Part shown: positions 1 through 8,404 of the stretch, in pieces
How positions within the stretch are numbered: the stretch's first letter is position 1
How the letters are laid out: each line of letters starts with the position of its first letter
Source of the DNA: Vibrio sp. ES.051
GTDB lineage: Bacteria; Pseudomonadota; Gammaproteobacteria; Enterobacterales; Vibrionaceae
Direction of reading: 5' to 3'
Assembly (NCBI RefSeq): GCF_002563795.1
Contig: NZ_PDJL01000003.1
Span: 620,001-684,000, forward strand
DNA: 64,000 nt
Made by a program: the position numbers and the translations under genes
Notes under the pieces: model-generated
What the model was told of the DNA's origin: nothing
What the model saw: only the letters and a program-made list of their open reading frames with translations
Databases searched by the model: none

Positions 1-610
1 CGGATAGAAAACCGAGCTCACGCTCTTTTGAAACTTGAAGATCTTGCAATGCGCCGATTAAGCCAATGGACTTTATATCCTCGGACAGTACTGACTGAGT
101 GAGTTCAAGTGCGGCGTCAAAATCTTCGCTGATGACACAACAAAAGTGCTCATCATCCATTGGGCGGTCTAGCGCGATAACTGGCGTACCAGAATTTTGC
201 AACTTAAGATAATACTCGTTTGCAGTGGGCATACCACTTGCCACAAACAACGCATCAATGCGACGACTGACTAACGCTTCCGCCACCTTTTGCTCTGTAT
301 CAGGATCATCATCAGAGCAGCCAATTAAAATTTGGTACCCTGCTTTACGCGAGTTTTGTTCAATCAGTTTTGCAAGACGCGCATAACTGGTGTTTTCTAA
401 GTCTGGGATGATAAGCCCAAATGAGCGTGAATTACCTGCTCGCAAAGAAGACGCCGCATGATCTGGCTTATAATTGTATTCTTCTACAACGGCCATCACT
501 TTCTTCTGAGTCTTCTCGCTGATGCGGTATTTCTGCGCTTTTCCGTTAATCACATAGCTTGCAGTTGTCTTAGAAACGCCTGCTAATTTGGCTATTTCAT
601 CCAGTGTCAT
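1..610 (-). CDS. cra: Catabolite repressor/activator Cra (FruR), 5'-part only
   Basis: LacI/GalR-family regulator of fructose and central carbon genes, whose effector is fructose-1-phosphate. Only the first 203 codons are in the window; the C-terminus lies beyond base 1. The N-terminus (MTLDEIAKLAGVSKTTASYV) is the LacI-type helix-turn-helix typical of FruR. The hinge and the start of the periplasmic-binding-like sugar domain follow (SFGLIIPDLEN at about residues 67-77). It is divergent from fruBKA across a 374-base gap holding three FruR-type palindromes, the classic Vibrio arrangement. The start at 610 is the only ATG placing the HTH at the extreme N-terminus. Family is certain; the Cra name rests on context plus the HTH sequence. 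Confidence 0.93.
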   Translation of the reverse strand, partial: MTLDEIAKLAGVSKTTASYVINGKAQKYRISEKTQKKVMAVVEEYNYKPDHAASSLRAGNSRSFGLIIPDLENTSYARLAKLIEQNSRKAGYQILIGCSDDDPDTEQKVAEALVSRRIDALFVASGMPTANEYYLKLQNSGTPVIALDRPMDDEHFCCVISEDFDAALELTQSVLSEDIKSIGLIGALQDLQVSKERELGFLS

Positions 611-680
611 ATTCTAAACCTTATTCTGTGCGCGCGATCATATTAATACATCAGCGATCTTTCGATAAGTTGAATTATAA

Positions 681-696
681 GCTGAACCGATTCAGT
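681..696. promoter_or_regulatory. Cra/FruR operator 1
   Basis: GCTGAACCGATTCAGT is a near-perfect 16-base palindrome of the FruR type (CTGAAnCGnTTCAG). It lies 71 bases upstream of the cra start and 289 bases upstream of fruB, and its centre is 22 bases (about two helical turns) from operator 2. Assignment is by similarity to the known FruR consensus and by context. Confidence 0.8.
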
Positions 697-702
697 ATAA
701 AA

Positions 703-718
703 GCTGAAAGGATTCAGC
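703..718. promoter_or_regulatory. Cra/FruR operator 2
   Basis: GCTGAAAGGATTCAGC has perfect GCTGAA/TTCAGC arms and an imperfect centre. It is paired with operator 1 on the same helical face, which suits cooperative binding at the cra side of the intergenic region. Confidence 0.78.
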
Positions 719-860
719 AAAACTTAAAAATTGACGTAAATCACCTGAATACACAACAAACCAATTTGTAGGCTAGGCTATAGGACAGCGCCAAAGACTC
801 ATTTGTTAACGTCAGTTTTTAAAATAGTTTTTCTGAGTCTTTTAAAAAATTTACCAATAA

Positions 861-876
861 GCTGAATCGATTTAGC
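861..876. promoter_or_regulatory. Cra/FruR operator 3
   Basis: GCTGAATCGATTTAGC is a FruR-type palindrome with one mismatched pair. It lies 109 bases before fruB and 158 bases (centre to centre) from operator 2. Its position suggests direct control of the fruB promoter, with looping to operators 1 and 2 possible. Confidence 0.78.
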
Positions 877-984
877 TTGAAAAATAGAATGGTTTGAGGA
901 GTGATAAGCGCTCAGCAGAAGCAGCGTTCAACTTCTCACACAGAATACATTTTTAAATTGATACCTTAAGGCTGGAGAAGCACC

Positions 985-2118
985 ATGCTTAAGCTAAATA
1001 AGAACGACATTACCCTCTCGCAATCAGCGACAGATAAGTTTGCAGCAATCAAGAATATTGCGCAAAGCCTGACAGACAAAGGCCTTGTTGAACAAAGTTA
1101 TGTGGAAGGCATGCTAAACCGTGAAAACCAAAACTCTACGTTTTTGGGGAACGGTATTGCCATCCCGCACGGCACGACTGACACTCGCTCAATGGTGAAA
1201 ACAACGGGTGTTGCTGTGCACCACTTTCCACAAGGTGTCGACTGGGGTGGTGGTAACACGGTATTCGTCGCTATCGGCATTGCAGCTAAATCTGATGAGC
1301 ACCTTGGCATTCTTAAACAGCTAACGAAAGTGCTAGGCGCTGACGGCGTAGAAGAACGCCTACGTAATGCAAAAAATGAAGACGAGATTATTGCCCTGCT
1401 CCACGGTGATGTTCAGCTTGAAGCAGACTTTGACGCTTCTTTAATTCAACTTATGTTCCCTGCGAGCGATATGCTACAAATGAGTGCTGTTGCTGGTGGT
1501 CTTTTGAAAAACACGGGCTGTGCTGATAACGAGTTCGTCGCAGATCTCGTTACCAAAACACCAACTCACTTAGGTAATGGCCTTTGGTTAATTGGCAGTG
1601 ACAAACATGTAACTCGCACAGGCGTGTCATTTGTCTCGACGGCAAACGACTGCGAATATGAAGGTCAAAAAGTGCGTGCACTTGTCGCGTTTGCGGCATG
1701 TAACAATGCTCACCAGCCTATCCTAAAAACGCTTTCTCATATTGTGTTTAACAATGAGCACGGCAAGCTTTTAGATGCATCAGTAGAACAGATTCTTGCT
1801 TTGTTTAAAGGTGAAGAAGTCACAGCCGCATCTTCAGAAGAAGGCAATACCGCTGTATTTAAAATCAAAAACTCTCATGGTTTACATGCTCGTCCGGGTG
1901 CAATGTTAGTGGCGGAAGCGAAAAAATTTGAATCCACCATTCGCGTTGCCAACCTAGACGGTGATGGCAAAACAGTAAACGCGAAGAGCCTAATGAAAGT
2001 CATTGCGCTTGGCGTTAAGCACGGTCATCAACTTCAATTTACTGCGGAAGGCCCTGATGCACCGCAAGCCTTGGAGTCTATCGGGAATGCTATCGCTTCT
2101 GGCCTTGGTGAAGGTTAA
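985..2118 (+). CDS. fruB: Fructose PTS diphosphoryl transfer protein (EIIA-FPr/HPr)
   Basis: Carries phosphate from enzyme I to the fructose permease FruA. The N-terminal EIIA-Fru domain (about residues 1-145) has the phosphorylatable His62 in the IPHGT motif. A middle linker domain follows (about 155-280). The C-terminal HPr-like domain (about 290-377) has His301 in GLHARPG and a later conserved serine in the NAKSLM motif. At 377 residues it matches the usual FruB length. GGAG lies 9 bases before the ATG. First gene of fruBKA: fruK follows after 9 bases. Likely controlled by Cra through the three upstream palindromes. Confidence 0.97.
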   Translation: MLKLNKNDITLSQSATDKFAAIKNIAQSLTDKGLVEQSYVEGMLNRENQNSTFLGNGIAIPHGTTDTRSMVKTTGVAVHHFPQGVDWGGGNTVFVAIGIAAKSDEHLGILKQLTKVLGADGVEERLRNAKNEDEIIALLHGDVQLEADFDASLIQLMFPASDMLQMSAVAGGLLKNTGCADNEFVADLVTKTPTHLGNGLWLIGSDKHVTRTGVSFVSTANDCEYEGQKVRALVAFAACNNAHQPILKTLSHIVFNNEHGKLLDASVEQILALFKGEEVTAASSEEGNTAVFKIKNSHGLHARPGAMLVAEAKKFESTIRVANLDGDGKTVNAKSLMKVIALGVKHGHQLQFTAEGPDAPQALESIGNAIASGLGEG

Positions 2119-2127
2119 GGAGCCGAT

Positions 2128-3099
2128 ATGACGAACAAAACAAGTAAAGTTGTCACTATTACGCTCAACCCGGCATTGGATTTAACAGGTTCAGTAAATG
2201 AGCTAAACGTTGGTTCCGTGAGCCTAGTGCAGCAAAGCAATCTCCATGCTGCAGGTAAAGGTGTCAACGTAGCAAAAGTGTTGAGCGATTTAGGCGCAGA
2301 TGTCACGGTTACCGGCTTTCTCGGTAAAGATAACCCAGAGCTATTTCATCAGCTTTTCAATGACATCGGCGTCAAGAATGAGTTTGTAGAAGTACAAGGT
2401 GCCACTCGTATCAACGTCAAGCTCGTTGAGGCTAATGGCAACGTTAGTGACATTAACTTCCCTGGTGTTCAAGTAACGGCTGACGAAATTGCTCGCTTTG
2501 AGGAGACGCTATTCCGTCTCGCAAAGACTCACGATTACTTTGTGCTTGCAGGTAGCTTACCTGGAGGCGTAACCGCCGAACAATGTGCTGCGTGGATAAA
2601 AGCACTGCATCAACAAGGCAAAAAGGTGTTGTTCGACAGCAGTAAAGCCGCATTGAAATCAGGTATTGAGGCTCACCCATGGTTGATTAAGCCTAACGAT
2701 GAAGAACTTGGTGATTTTGTTGGCGAACACCTAGAAACACCAGAACAATGCCAAGCCGCCGCGCAAACACTGAGTGACAAAGGCATCGAGAACATTGTTG
2801 TGTCGATGGGCGCTGACGGTGTGATGTGGCTAAACCAAGGCAAATGGCTTCGTGCACAACCCCCTCGAATGAATGTGGTAAGCACCGTTGGCGCAGGCGA
2901 TACGCTAGTTGCTGGCTTGTGTTGGGGCCACATGCAACTGATGCCGAAAAACGATTTATTGCGCTTCGCTACAGCACTTTCTGCCTTGGCAGTTAGTCAA
3001 GTCGGCGTAGGGCTAACCAGTCAGGAAGAACTGGAGAACATCAAGCAGCAAACTGAAGTTAGCGAGCTTTACCCTATTACAAACTTAGAACAAAACTAA
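2128..3099 (+). CDS. fruK: 1-phosphofructokinase
   Basis: Phosphorylates fructose-1-phosphate, made by FruA during uptake, to fructose-1,6-bisphosphate with ATP. It is a PfkB/ribokinase-family protein of 323 residues. AGKGVNVAK (residues 42-50) is the N-terminal PfkB signature; VGAGDTLVAG (254-263) carries the anion hole and the catalytic base Asp258. The start has a strong AAGGAG site just before it, immediately after the fruB stop. It also consumes the Cra effector, so its activity feeds back on the operon. Confidence 0.97.
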   Translation: MTNKTSKVVTITLNPALDLTGSVNELNVGSVSLVQQSNLHAAGKGVNVAKVLSDLGADVTVTGFLGKDNPELFHQLFNDIGVKNEFVEVQGATRINVKLVEANGNVSDINFPGVQVTADEIARFEETLFRLAKTHDYFVLAGSLPGGVTAEQCAAWIKALHQQGKKVLFDSSKAALKSGIEAHPWLIKPNDEELGDFVGEHLETPEQCQAAAQTLSDKGIENIVVSMGADGVMWLNQGKWLRAQPPRMNVVSTVGAGDTLVAGLCWGHMQLMPKNDLLRFATALSALAVSQVGVGLTSQEELENIKQQTEVSELYPITNLEQN

Positions 3100-3117
3100 G
3101 GAACAGAAGGTTATCGT

Positions 3118-4857
3118 ATGAATATTGCCATTATTACTGCCTGTCCGAGCGGTGTTGCAAATAGCATCCTTGCGGCAGGGTTACTAGAACAAGCAGCCGC
3201 AAAATTAACCTGGAATGCAAAAATCGAATGTCAATCAAGTGTAGTTGAACCTACACTGCTGACGGAAGCTGACGTTGAACAAGCAGAAGTCATTATCATT
3301 GCGGCAAATACTAGCGTGGATACTTCTCGTTTCGTAGGGAAAAAGGTTTACCAAGCGGAAATCAGCGAAGTAGCAAAAGACGCAACTGCGTTTCTCCAGC
3401 AAGCGGTTGAAAACGCCACTTTACTTGAAAAAGCAACCACACTTGCAGCCCCTATCACTCCTGAAGCAACATCAGCAGCGAAGAAAATTGTCGCAATCAC
3501 CGCTTGTCCTACTGGCGTTGCGCATACCTTTATGGCAGCAGAAGCGCTAGAAGAAGAAGGCAAACGCCGTGGCCATCAAATCAAGGTGGAAACTCGTGGT
3601 TCAGTTGGTGCGAAAAACCAACTGACAGATCAAGACATCGCAGACGCTGATCTAGTGATCATTGCTGCAGATATCGAAGTGCCACTTGATCGCTTCAACG
3701 GCAAAAAGATGTACCGCACGAAAACAGGCCCAGCTCTGAAGAAAACAGCCGAAGAGATGGATAAAGCATTCGAGCAAGCCACGATTTACCAACACTCAGG
3801 TTCTGCAAATTCTGCTTCGGCAGCGGATGAGAAGAAAGGCGCTTACAAACACTTGATGACAGGGGTATCGCACATGCTGCCTGTGGTTGTCGCGGGTGGT
3901 TTGATCATCGCCCTATCGTTCGTGTTTGGTATTGAAGCATTTAAAGAAGAAGGCACGCTAGCAGCAGCGTTGATGAACATTGGTGGTGGCTCTGCATTCG
4001 CATTGATGATTCCTGTTCTTGCGGGTTACATCGCGTTCTCAATTGCTGACCGTCCGGGTCTGGCTCCTGGTCTTGTTGGCGGTATGCTGGCAAGCTCAAC
4101 AGGTGCCGGTTTCCTAGGTGGCATCGCAGCTGGCTTCATTGCCGGTTACGCGGCGAAGCTCCTTGCGGACAAAGTAAAACTCCCACAATCGATGGAAGCG
4201 CTTAAACCAATTCTGATCATTCCATTTGTGGCAACACTGTTCACTGGCCTTGTGATGATCTACATCGTAGGTGGCCCAGTTTCAGGCATCATGAACGGCC
4301 TGACTGACTTCCTAAACAACATGGGATCTGACAGTGCAGTTCTGCTAGGTATTATTCTTGGTGCGATGATGTGTTTCGACCTAGGTGGCCCAGTAAACAA
4401 AGCCGCTTACGCATTTGGCGTCGGTCTATTGGCTTCGCAAACTTACGCGCCAATGGCAGCAATCATGGCAGCAGGTATGGTTCCTGCGCTAGGTATGGGT
4501 TTAGCGACCTTCATTGCGAAGAACAAATTTGAACAAAATGAACGTGAGGCAGGTAAAGCATCTTTTGTATTGGGTCTGTGTTTCATCTCTGAAGGCGCAA
4601 TTCCATTTGCCGCCAAAGATCCAATGCGTGTGATTCCATCTTGTATGGTAGGTGGCGCGCTTACTGGTGCCCTATCTATGCTGTTCGGTGCAAAATTAAT
4701 GGCACCACACGGCGGTCTGTTCGTGCTGTTAATTCCTAACGCAATTTCACCAGTGTTAATGTACTTAGTGGCTATCGCAGCTGGTACCGCAGTAACTGGC
4801 TTTACTTACGCATTGTTGAAAAGTAAAGCAGAAGAAAAACAACAAGTGACTGCATAG
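3118..4857 (+). CDS. fruA: Fructose-specific PTS permease EIIB'BC
   Basis: Inner-membrane transporter that imports fructose and phosphorylates it at C1. There are two N-terminal EIIB domains in tandem (about 1-100 and 122-225) followed by the membrane EIIC domain (about 240-575). The functional EIIB cysteine is probably Cys130 in ITACPTGVAHTFMA. The first domain keeps a matching Cys9 (ITACPSGVANS) but lacks the His-Thr part of the motif. The EIIC part shows GGPVNKAAYAF and many glycine-rich helices. Length (579) suits EIIB'BC. Last gene of the operon, ended by a strong terminator. Confidence 0.96.
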   Translation: MNIAIITACPSGVANSILAAGLLEQAAAKLTWNAKIECQSSVVEPTLLTEADVEQAEVIIIAANTSVDTSRFVGKKVYQAEISEVAKDATAFLQQAVENATLLEKATTLAAPITPEATSAAKKIVAITACPTGVAHTFMAAEALEEEGKRRGHQIKVETRGSVGAKNQLTDQDIADADLVIIAADIEVPLDRFNGKKMYRTKTGPALKKTAEEMDKAFEQATIYQHSGSANSASAADEKKGAYKHLMTGVSHMLPVVVAGGLIIALSFVFGIEAFKEEGTLAAALMNIGGGSAFALMIPVLAGYIAFSIADRPGLAPGLVGGMLASSTGAGFLGGIAAGFIAGYAAKLLADKVKLPQSMEALKPILIIPFVATLFTGLVMIYIVGGPVSGIMNGLTDFLNNMGSDSAVLLGIILGAMMCFDLGGPVNKAAYAFGVGLLASQTYAPMAAIMAAGMVPALGMGLATFIAKNKFEQNEREAGKASFVLGLCFISEGAIPFAAKDPMRVIPSCMVGGALTGALSMLFGAKLMAPHGGLFVLLIPNAISPVLMYLVAIAAGTAVTGFTYALLKSKAEEKQQVTA

Positions 4858-4904
4858 GCAAGATTACTTCGGTTAACAATGCCACCCTCGAATTTGGCAT
4901 TCAG

Positions 4905-4941
4905 CACCTCCCTTTAATTTAGGTTAAGGGAGGTGTTTTTT
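4905..4941 (+). terminator. Intrinsic terminator of fruBKA
   Basis: CACCTCCCTT pairs with AAGGGAGGTG around a short A/T-rich loop and is followed by six Ts. It begins 47 bases after the fruA stop. Confidence 0.9.
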
Positions 4942-5206
4942 ATTCCGTCGCCGGAACCGCTTTGCTATCCACATTCCCACTACTCACATTCATCGTTGCT
5001 TGATAAGTTGCTAAATGCTTAAACATAAAATAATAGACACTCACTGGCGTCCATCGGCTCAGTTATATTACATGGATATGTATAGTATTAACTATGAAGT
5101 TAAACTGATTAGTATATTATCCGTGTGGAAAATAAATTCATTAGTCAAAGCGTTTGGTTTCTGGTAAAAATAAACGTGTTGACTAATATTCGGGAAAGTT
5201 CGAACT

Positions 5207-5935
5207 ATGAATGAGAGAAAGCAGGGGCGCAGAAGTGCCGAGGCCGCAGAACACACCAAATGTCTGATCCTTAAAGTGGCAGCAGATATGTTTTGTGAAC
5301 TTGGTTACGAGCGTGTCTCACTGCGCAATATCAGTGAAAAGGCTGGTGTTTCACATAGTTTGATCCGTCACCACTTCGGCAGCAAAGAGAAGATTTGGCA
5401 AGCGGTTAGCGACGCGATGGATGAATTCATGCAGTGCTATATGGCTGAATTAATCAATGAGATGCCTGAGAACACACCTTCGAATAGAAAAATTTATCTG
5501 TTCATGGTTCGCATGCTGGCATTTGCGCTCGTTAATCCGCATCCGATACAGATGATCGCCGATGCCATTCGTCAAGGTGATGATGGTGCCCTACTGCAAT
5601 ACTTCTTAAAATCAAAAGATGAATTCGCCGCGATATTTACCGGAATTTTCGAGCAATATAATAGTCAGAACCCTGACGCGCAATTTGATCAATGGGAATC
5701 AAAGTGGCAGATGTTGATTTTTGCACATGGTGCAATCAGTCTCACTCCGATGATGCAAGAAACATGGCCTGACATTGCAGATAAGCGCGAAAAAATGCTG
5801 ATTAAACACTGGGAGCTGTTCAATACGATCATGGCGTCTCAGTTTGGGATAGCCAAAGAAGACATGATTCATCCGGAAAAACTTGAAGATATCGTTATCG
5901 ACATGTGCTGCACGATTGATAACGCGATCAGGTAA
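5207..5935 (+). CDS. TetR/AcrR-family transcriptional regulator
   Basis: A 242-residue one-component regulator. Residues about 15-65 form the TetR DNA-binding domain: helices around CLILKVAADMF and VSLRNISEKAGVS, with the recognition stretch HSLIRHHFGSKEKIW. The rest is a helical ligand-binding domain not assignable to a known effector. A GGGAAAG site precedes the ATG by 9 bases. It sits alone between the fru operon (same strand, terminated) and convergent gcvT, sharing a bidirectional terminator with gcvT. No divergent partner reveals its target; autoregulation or control of a distant locus is possible. Confidence 0.85.
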   Translation: MNERKQGRRSAEAAEHTKCLILKVAADMFCELGYERVSLRNISEKAGVSHSLIRHHFGSKEKIWQAVSDAMDEFMQCYMAELINEMPENTPSNRKIYLFMVRMLAFALVNPHPIQMIADAIRQGDDGALLQYFLKSKDEFAAIFTGIFEQYNSQNPDAQFDQWESKWQMLIFAHGAISLTPMMQETWPDIADKREKMLIKHWELFNTIMASQFGIAKEDMIHPEKLEDIVIDMCCTIDNAIR

Positions 5936-5982
5936 GCGGTGGAAAAGAGAATGCTCGCCTAGCTAGTCAAATAGAGTGATAT

Positions 5983-6013
5983 AAAAATGCCGAGCTAAAA
6001 ACTCGGCATTTTT
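5983..6013. terminator. Bidirectional terminator between tetR-type gene and gcvT
   Basis: AAAAATGCCGAG and CTCGGCATTTTT form a perfect 12-base stem with a 7-base loop. A tracts and T tracts lie on both sides, so it can stop both convergent genes. Confidence 0.92.
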
Positions 6014-6024
6014 AGTTTGGCTTA

Positions 6025-7143
6025 TTAACCTCGGTGGTAACGCTGTGGCACAAATGGCATTTTCTCAACCGTCATTGGCAACATTTTACCGCGCACTTCA
6101 GCATATAACTCGGTACCAATCGCGGCTAAGTCAGCACGAACATAACCCATTGAGACGGGCTTTCCTGCATTAGGACCGGCAGTACCGCTGGTTACAACAC
6201 CAATTTTGATACCATCAGCATCAAACAGCTCTACACCTTCACGCACTGGTGCTTTAGTTTGACCAACTAACCCTACACGCTTACGCGCCACATCTTTTGT
6301 CTCGATCTGCTTAAGAATAATATCAGCACCCGGGAAACCACCTTCACGTTCACCGCCGATACGACGAACCTTTTGTATGCCCCATAACAAGCTCGCTTCT
6401 ACAGGCGTTGTTGCTGTGTCTAGGTCATGACCGTATAGGCAAAGACCACACTCAAGACGAAGTGAATCACGAGCACCAAGGCCAATCCATTCGACTTCTT
6501 CTTCCGCGGTCAATTTACGTGCTAGCTCTTCTGCTTTATCTGCAGGAACAGAAACCTCGTAACCATCTTCGCCAGTGTAACCACTGCGAGAAACAACGCA
6601 TTCAGCACCTAAGATCTCTACTTGACGTATATCCATGAATACCATGTCAGAAACTTCCGGCGAAAAACGCGCCAATACAGCCGCCGCTTTAGGGCCTTGG
6701 ATTGCAAGCAAAGCGCGATCTTCGATAATTTCTAGCTCAACACCAGATGGCAAATGCGCTTGTAGGTGTGCAATGTCTTGCTCTTTGCATGCCGCGTTCA
6801 CAACCACAAAAAGATGATCGCCTAGATTAGCAACCATCAAGTCGTCCATAATGCCGCCCTCTTCATTAGTGAAGAAGGCATAACGCTGCTTGCCTGACTC
6901 AAGATCCACGATGTCTACAGGTACTAATGTCTCTAAGAATGCAGCAGCACCGTCACCAACTAAGCGAACTTGGCCCATATGAGAAACATCAAACAGACCT
7001 GCCGCATCACGAGTGTGTAAGTGTTCCTTCTTTACGCCCAAAGGATACTGAACAGGCATATCGTAACCCGCGAACGGGACCATTTTGGCACCAACTTCAA
7101 CATGAAGTGCGTGTAGTGGTGTTTTCAGTAGTTCTTGAGTCAT
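6025..7143 (-). CDS. gcvT: Glycine cleavage system T protein (aminomethyltransferase)
   Basis: Transfers the aminomethyl group from lipoyl-GcvH to tetrahydrofolate, releasing ammonia and 5,10-methylene-THF. It is 372 residues from the chosen start (E. coli 364). FAGYDMPVQY, LFDVSHMGQ and SRSGYTGEDGYEV are typical GcvT folate-domain stretches. An upstream ATG at 7155 is in frame, but GGAG lies about 6 bases before the ATG at 7143 and inside the longer reading, so 7143 is preferred. Unlike E. coli it is not joined to gcvHP but is transcribed on the other strand, with the XRE regulator between. Confidence 0.96.
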   Translation of the reverse strand: MTQELLKTPLHALHVEVGAKMVPFAGYDMPVQYPLGVKKEHLHTRDAAGLFDVSHMGQVRLVGDGAAAFLETLVPVDIVDLESGKQRYAFFTNEEGGIMDDLMVANLGDHLFVVVNAACKEQDIAHLQAHLPSGVELEIIEDRALLAIQGPKAAAVLARFSPEVSDMVFMDIRQVEILGAECVVSRSGYTGEDGYEVSVPADKAEELARKLTAEEEVEWIGLGARDSLRLECGLCLYGHDLDTATTPVEASLLWGIQKVRRIGGEREGGFPGADIILKQIETKDVARKRVGLVGQTKAPVREGVELFDADGIKIGVVTSGTAGPNAGKPVSMGYVRADLAAIGTELYAEVRGKMLPMTVEKMPFVPQRYHRG

Positions 7144-7169
7144 TTTCGTCTCCATTTAGATAGACCCGA

Positions 7170-7185
7170 GAATGCTATGGCATTC
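7170..7185 (-). other. Small hairpin in gcvT leader
   Basis: GAATGC and GCATTC pair around four bases, 27-42 bases upstream of the gcvT start. It may affect leader structure or mRNA stability. No recognisable glycine aptamer surrounds it. Confidence 0.35.
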
Positions 7186-7356
7186 GATGTGTTTCCAATA
7201 ATAAACATGGCTCATTCTATTTTGCACGAACAAGACACCGTTCGGCTTGCAAAAGTGTGACTCTTAACATTTTAATCACAACAAAGCACACCCTAAAAGT
7301 GTCTTAGTGAGCAAAGTATTGCCGTTATAACGCCCTTTTATTATAACTCCCGCCAA

Positions 7357-7386
7357 AAGCAATCGATTGCTTCCACTATAGGAAAG
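7357..7386. promoter_or_regulatory. Palindromes upstream of gcvT (candidate regulator sites)
   Basis: AAGCAATCGATTGCTT (7357-7372) is a perfect 16-base palindrome. It runs directly into TTCCACTATAGGAAAG (7371-7386), which shares the core CTATAGGAAA with the perfect palindrome at 8144-8157 on the other side of the XRE gene. They lie between the XRE stop and the gcvT leader. Assignment to the XRE regulator is inference from repetition and position. Confidence 0.5.
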
Positions 7387-7398
7387 TTGTAACTTTTA

Positions 7399-8025
7399 TC
7401 ACTGCTTAGCCGTCACCCATAAAATGTGCGCATCTTCTTCGCTGACACTGGTCAACATATGTCCCATATTGGCATCGTAATAAACACTGTCGCCCTCACT
7501 TAAAATAACGGGCTCATAGAATTCCGAATAGAACATCACCTCGCCAGATAAAATAAGCAGAAACTCTTCGCCATCGTGGCGAACCCAGTCTTTGTATTCG
7601 TCAAAACTACGAGCGCGAATTTGGCTCTTAAACGGCATCATTTTCTTATTGGAAAGTTGAGTCGCCAGCAGCTCATGTTCGTAGGTTTGGGTCGGGTGCG
7701 GTTTACCTTGGTATTTTTTGGTAATGTCTCTACGTCCAGTTGCCACTTTTTTTCTTGGTGGTTCAAAGAGTTGTGGCATATCAATTTGCAGTCCAAGTGC
7801 TAGTTTCTGCATAGCTTGGAACGTAGGGGAGATCTGCTCATTCTCTATTTTGCTTAGGGTAGAACGAGCAAGGCCAGTTCGCTGACTGGCTTCTTCTAGT
7901 GTGATCCCAAGTTTCGAACGAATATCTTTAATACGCTGGCCTAATTTGAGTGGCTCAATATTTTGGTCTTGCTGCTCTTTTGCTAGCGTCATCGATGGGT
8001 ATTCATCGTAAGTACTTTCTGCCAT
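7399..8025 (-). CDS. XRE-cupin transcriptional regulator of the glycine-cleavage cluster
   Basis: A 208-residue regulator with an N-terminal XRE helix-turn-helix (about 30-85: GITLEEASQRTGLARSTLSK) and a C-terminal cupin (about 125-205, ending in a DSVYYDANMGH stretch). Cupins in this family usually bind a small metabolite. The start at 8025 is preferred over an in-frame ATG at 8073 because AGAGGG stands 4-5 bases before it. It lies between oppositely transcribed gcvT and glyA-gcvH-gcvP, so it is the obvious candidate regulator of both, probably sensing glycine, serine or a related compound. The effector is inferred, not seen. Confidence 0.88.
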   Translation of the reverse strand: MAESTYDEYPSMTLAKEQQDQNIEPLKLGQRIKDIRSKLGITLEEASQRTGLARSTLSKIENEQISPTFQAMQKLALGLQIDMPQLFEPPRKKVATGRRDITKKYQGKPHPTQTYEHELLATQLSNKKMMPFKSQIRARSFDEYKDWVRHDGEEFLLILSGEVMFYSEFYEPVILSEGDSVYYDANMGHMLTSVSEEDAHILWVTAKQ

Positions 8026-8143
8026 AAATCCCTCTACAGATATCCTTAATTTCTTCCTATCTGCATTGTGCATGAAGCCTATAGTGGATAAAAGTCCACC
8101 AATGAATTAAAGCGTGCTCTTGTTAACAAATTTTGAAATCTAG

Positions 8144-8157
8144 TTTCCTATAGGAAA
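8144..8157. promoter_or_regulatory. Perfect palindrome between XRE gene and glyA
   Basis: TTTCCTATAGGAAA is a perfect 14-base palindrome in the divergent XRE/glyA intergenic region. Its core CTATAGGAAA recurs upstream of gcvT (7376-7385), and a weaker CCTATAGTGG lies at 8079-8088. It is a plausible operator for the XRE-cupin regulator. Confidence 0.55.
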
Positions 8158-8331
8158 TTTTTGGTTGATTGTTCCTGTCACAGCCGCTATGTTACCAACT
8201 TGTTAGATGTAGAGATGCCTATTTCCGTAAGTGATTGGTAAAGGAAACACGCAATCCGACGGAGTTTTTGCCCACCTTTTAGGGCTGGATGTTCACTCTG
8301 TTCTGCTATGCAGTTCAGCTGTTTTGAGGAC

Positions 8332-8381
8332 AAATGAACCACCACTGCAAATCAATCATTTATTTTATTGCGGGTTCATTT
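8332..8381 (+). other. Hairpin in glyA leader
   Basis: AAATGAACC (8332-8340) and GGTTCATTT (8373-8381) form a perfect 9-base stem with a 32-base loop, ending 9 bases before the glyA Shine-Dalgarno (GGAAGG). An upstream GTTCA at 8291-8295 could compete for the 5' arm. No known riboswitch consensus is recognised. Confidence 0.4.
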
Positions 8382-8404
8382 TCAGATTTGGAAGGTCAAC
8401 TACC

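Noticed and set aside
7144..7398. Glycine riboswitch in the gcvT leader
   Set aside because: Expected conserved parts (GGAGAG, CCGAAG, CUCUCAGG, AAAGGAC) are not found; only a small hairpin and palindromes are present.
8231..8404. N-terminal extension of glyA by 58 residues
   Set aside because: The residues are unlike serine hydroxymethyltransferases, and a good ribosome site stands right before the internal ATG at 8405.
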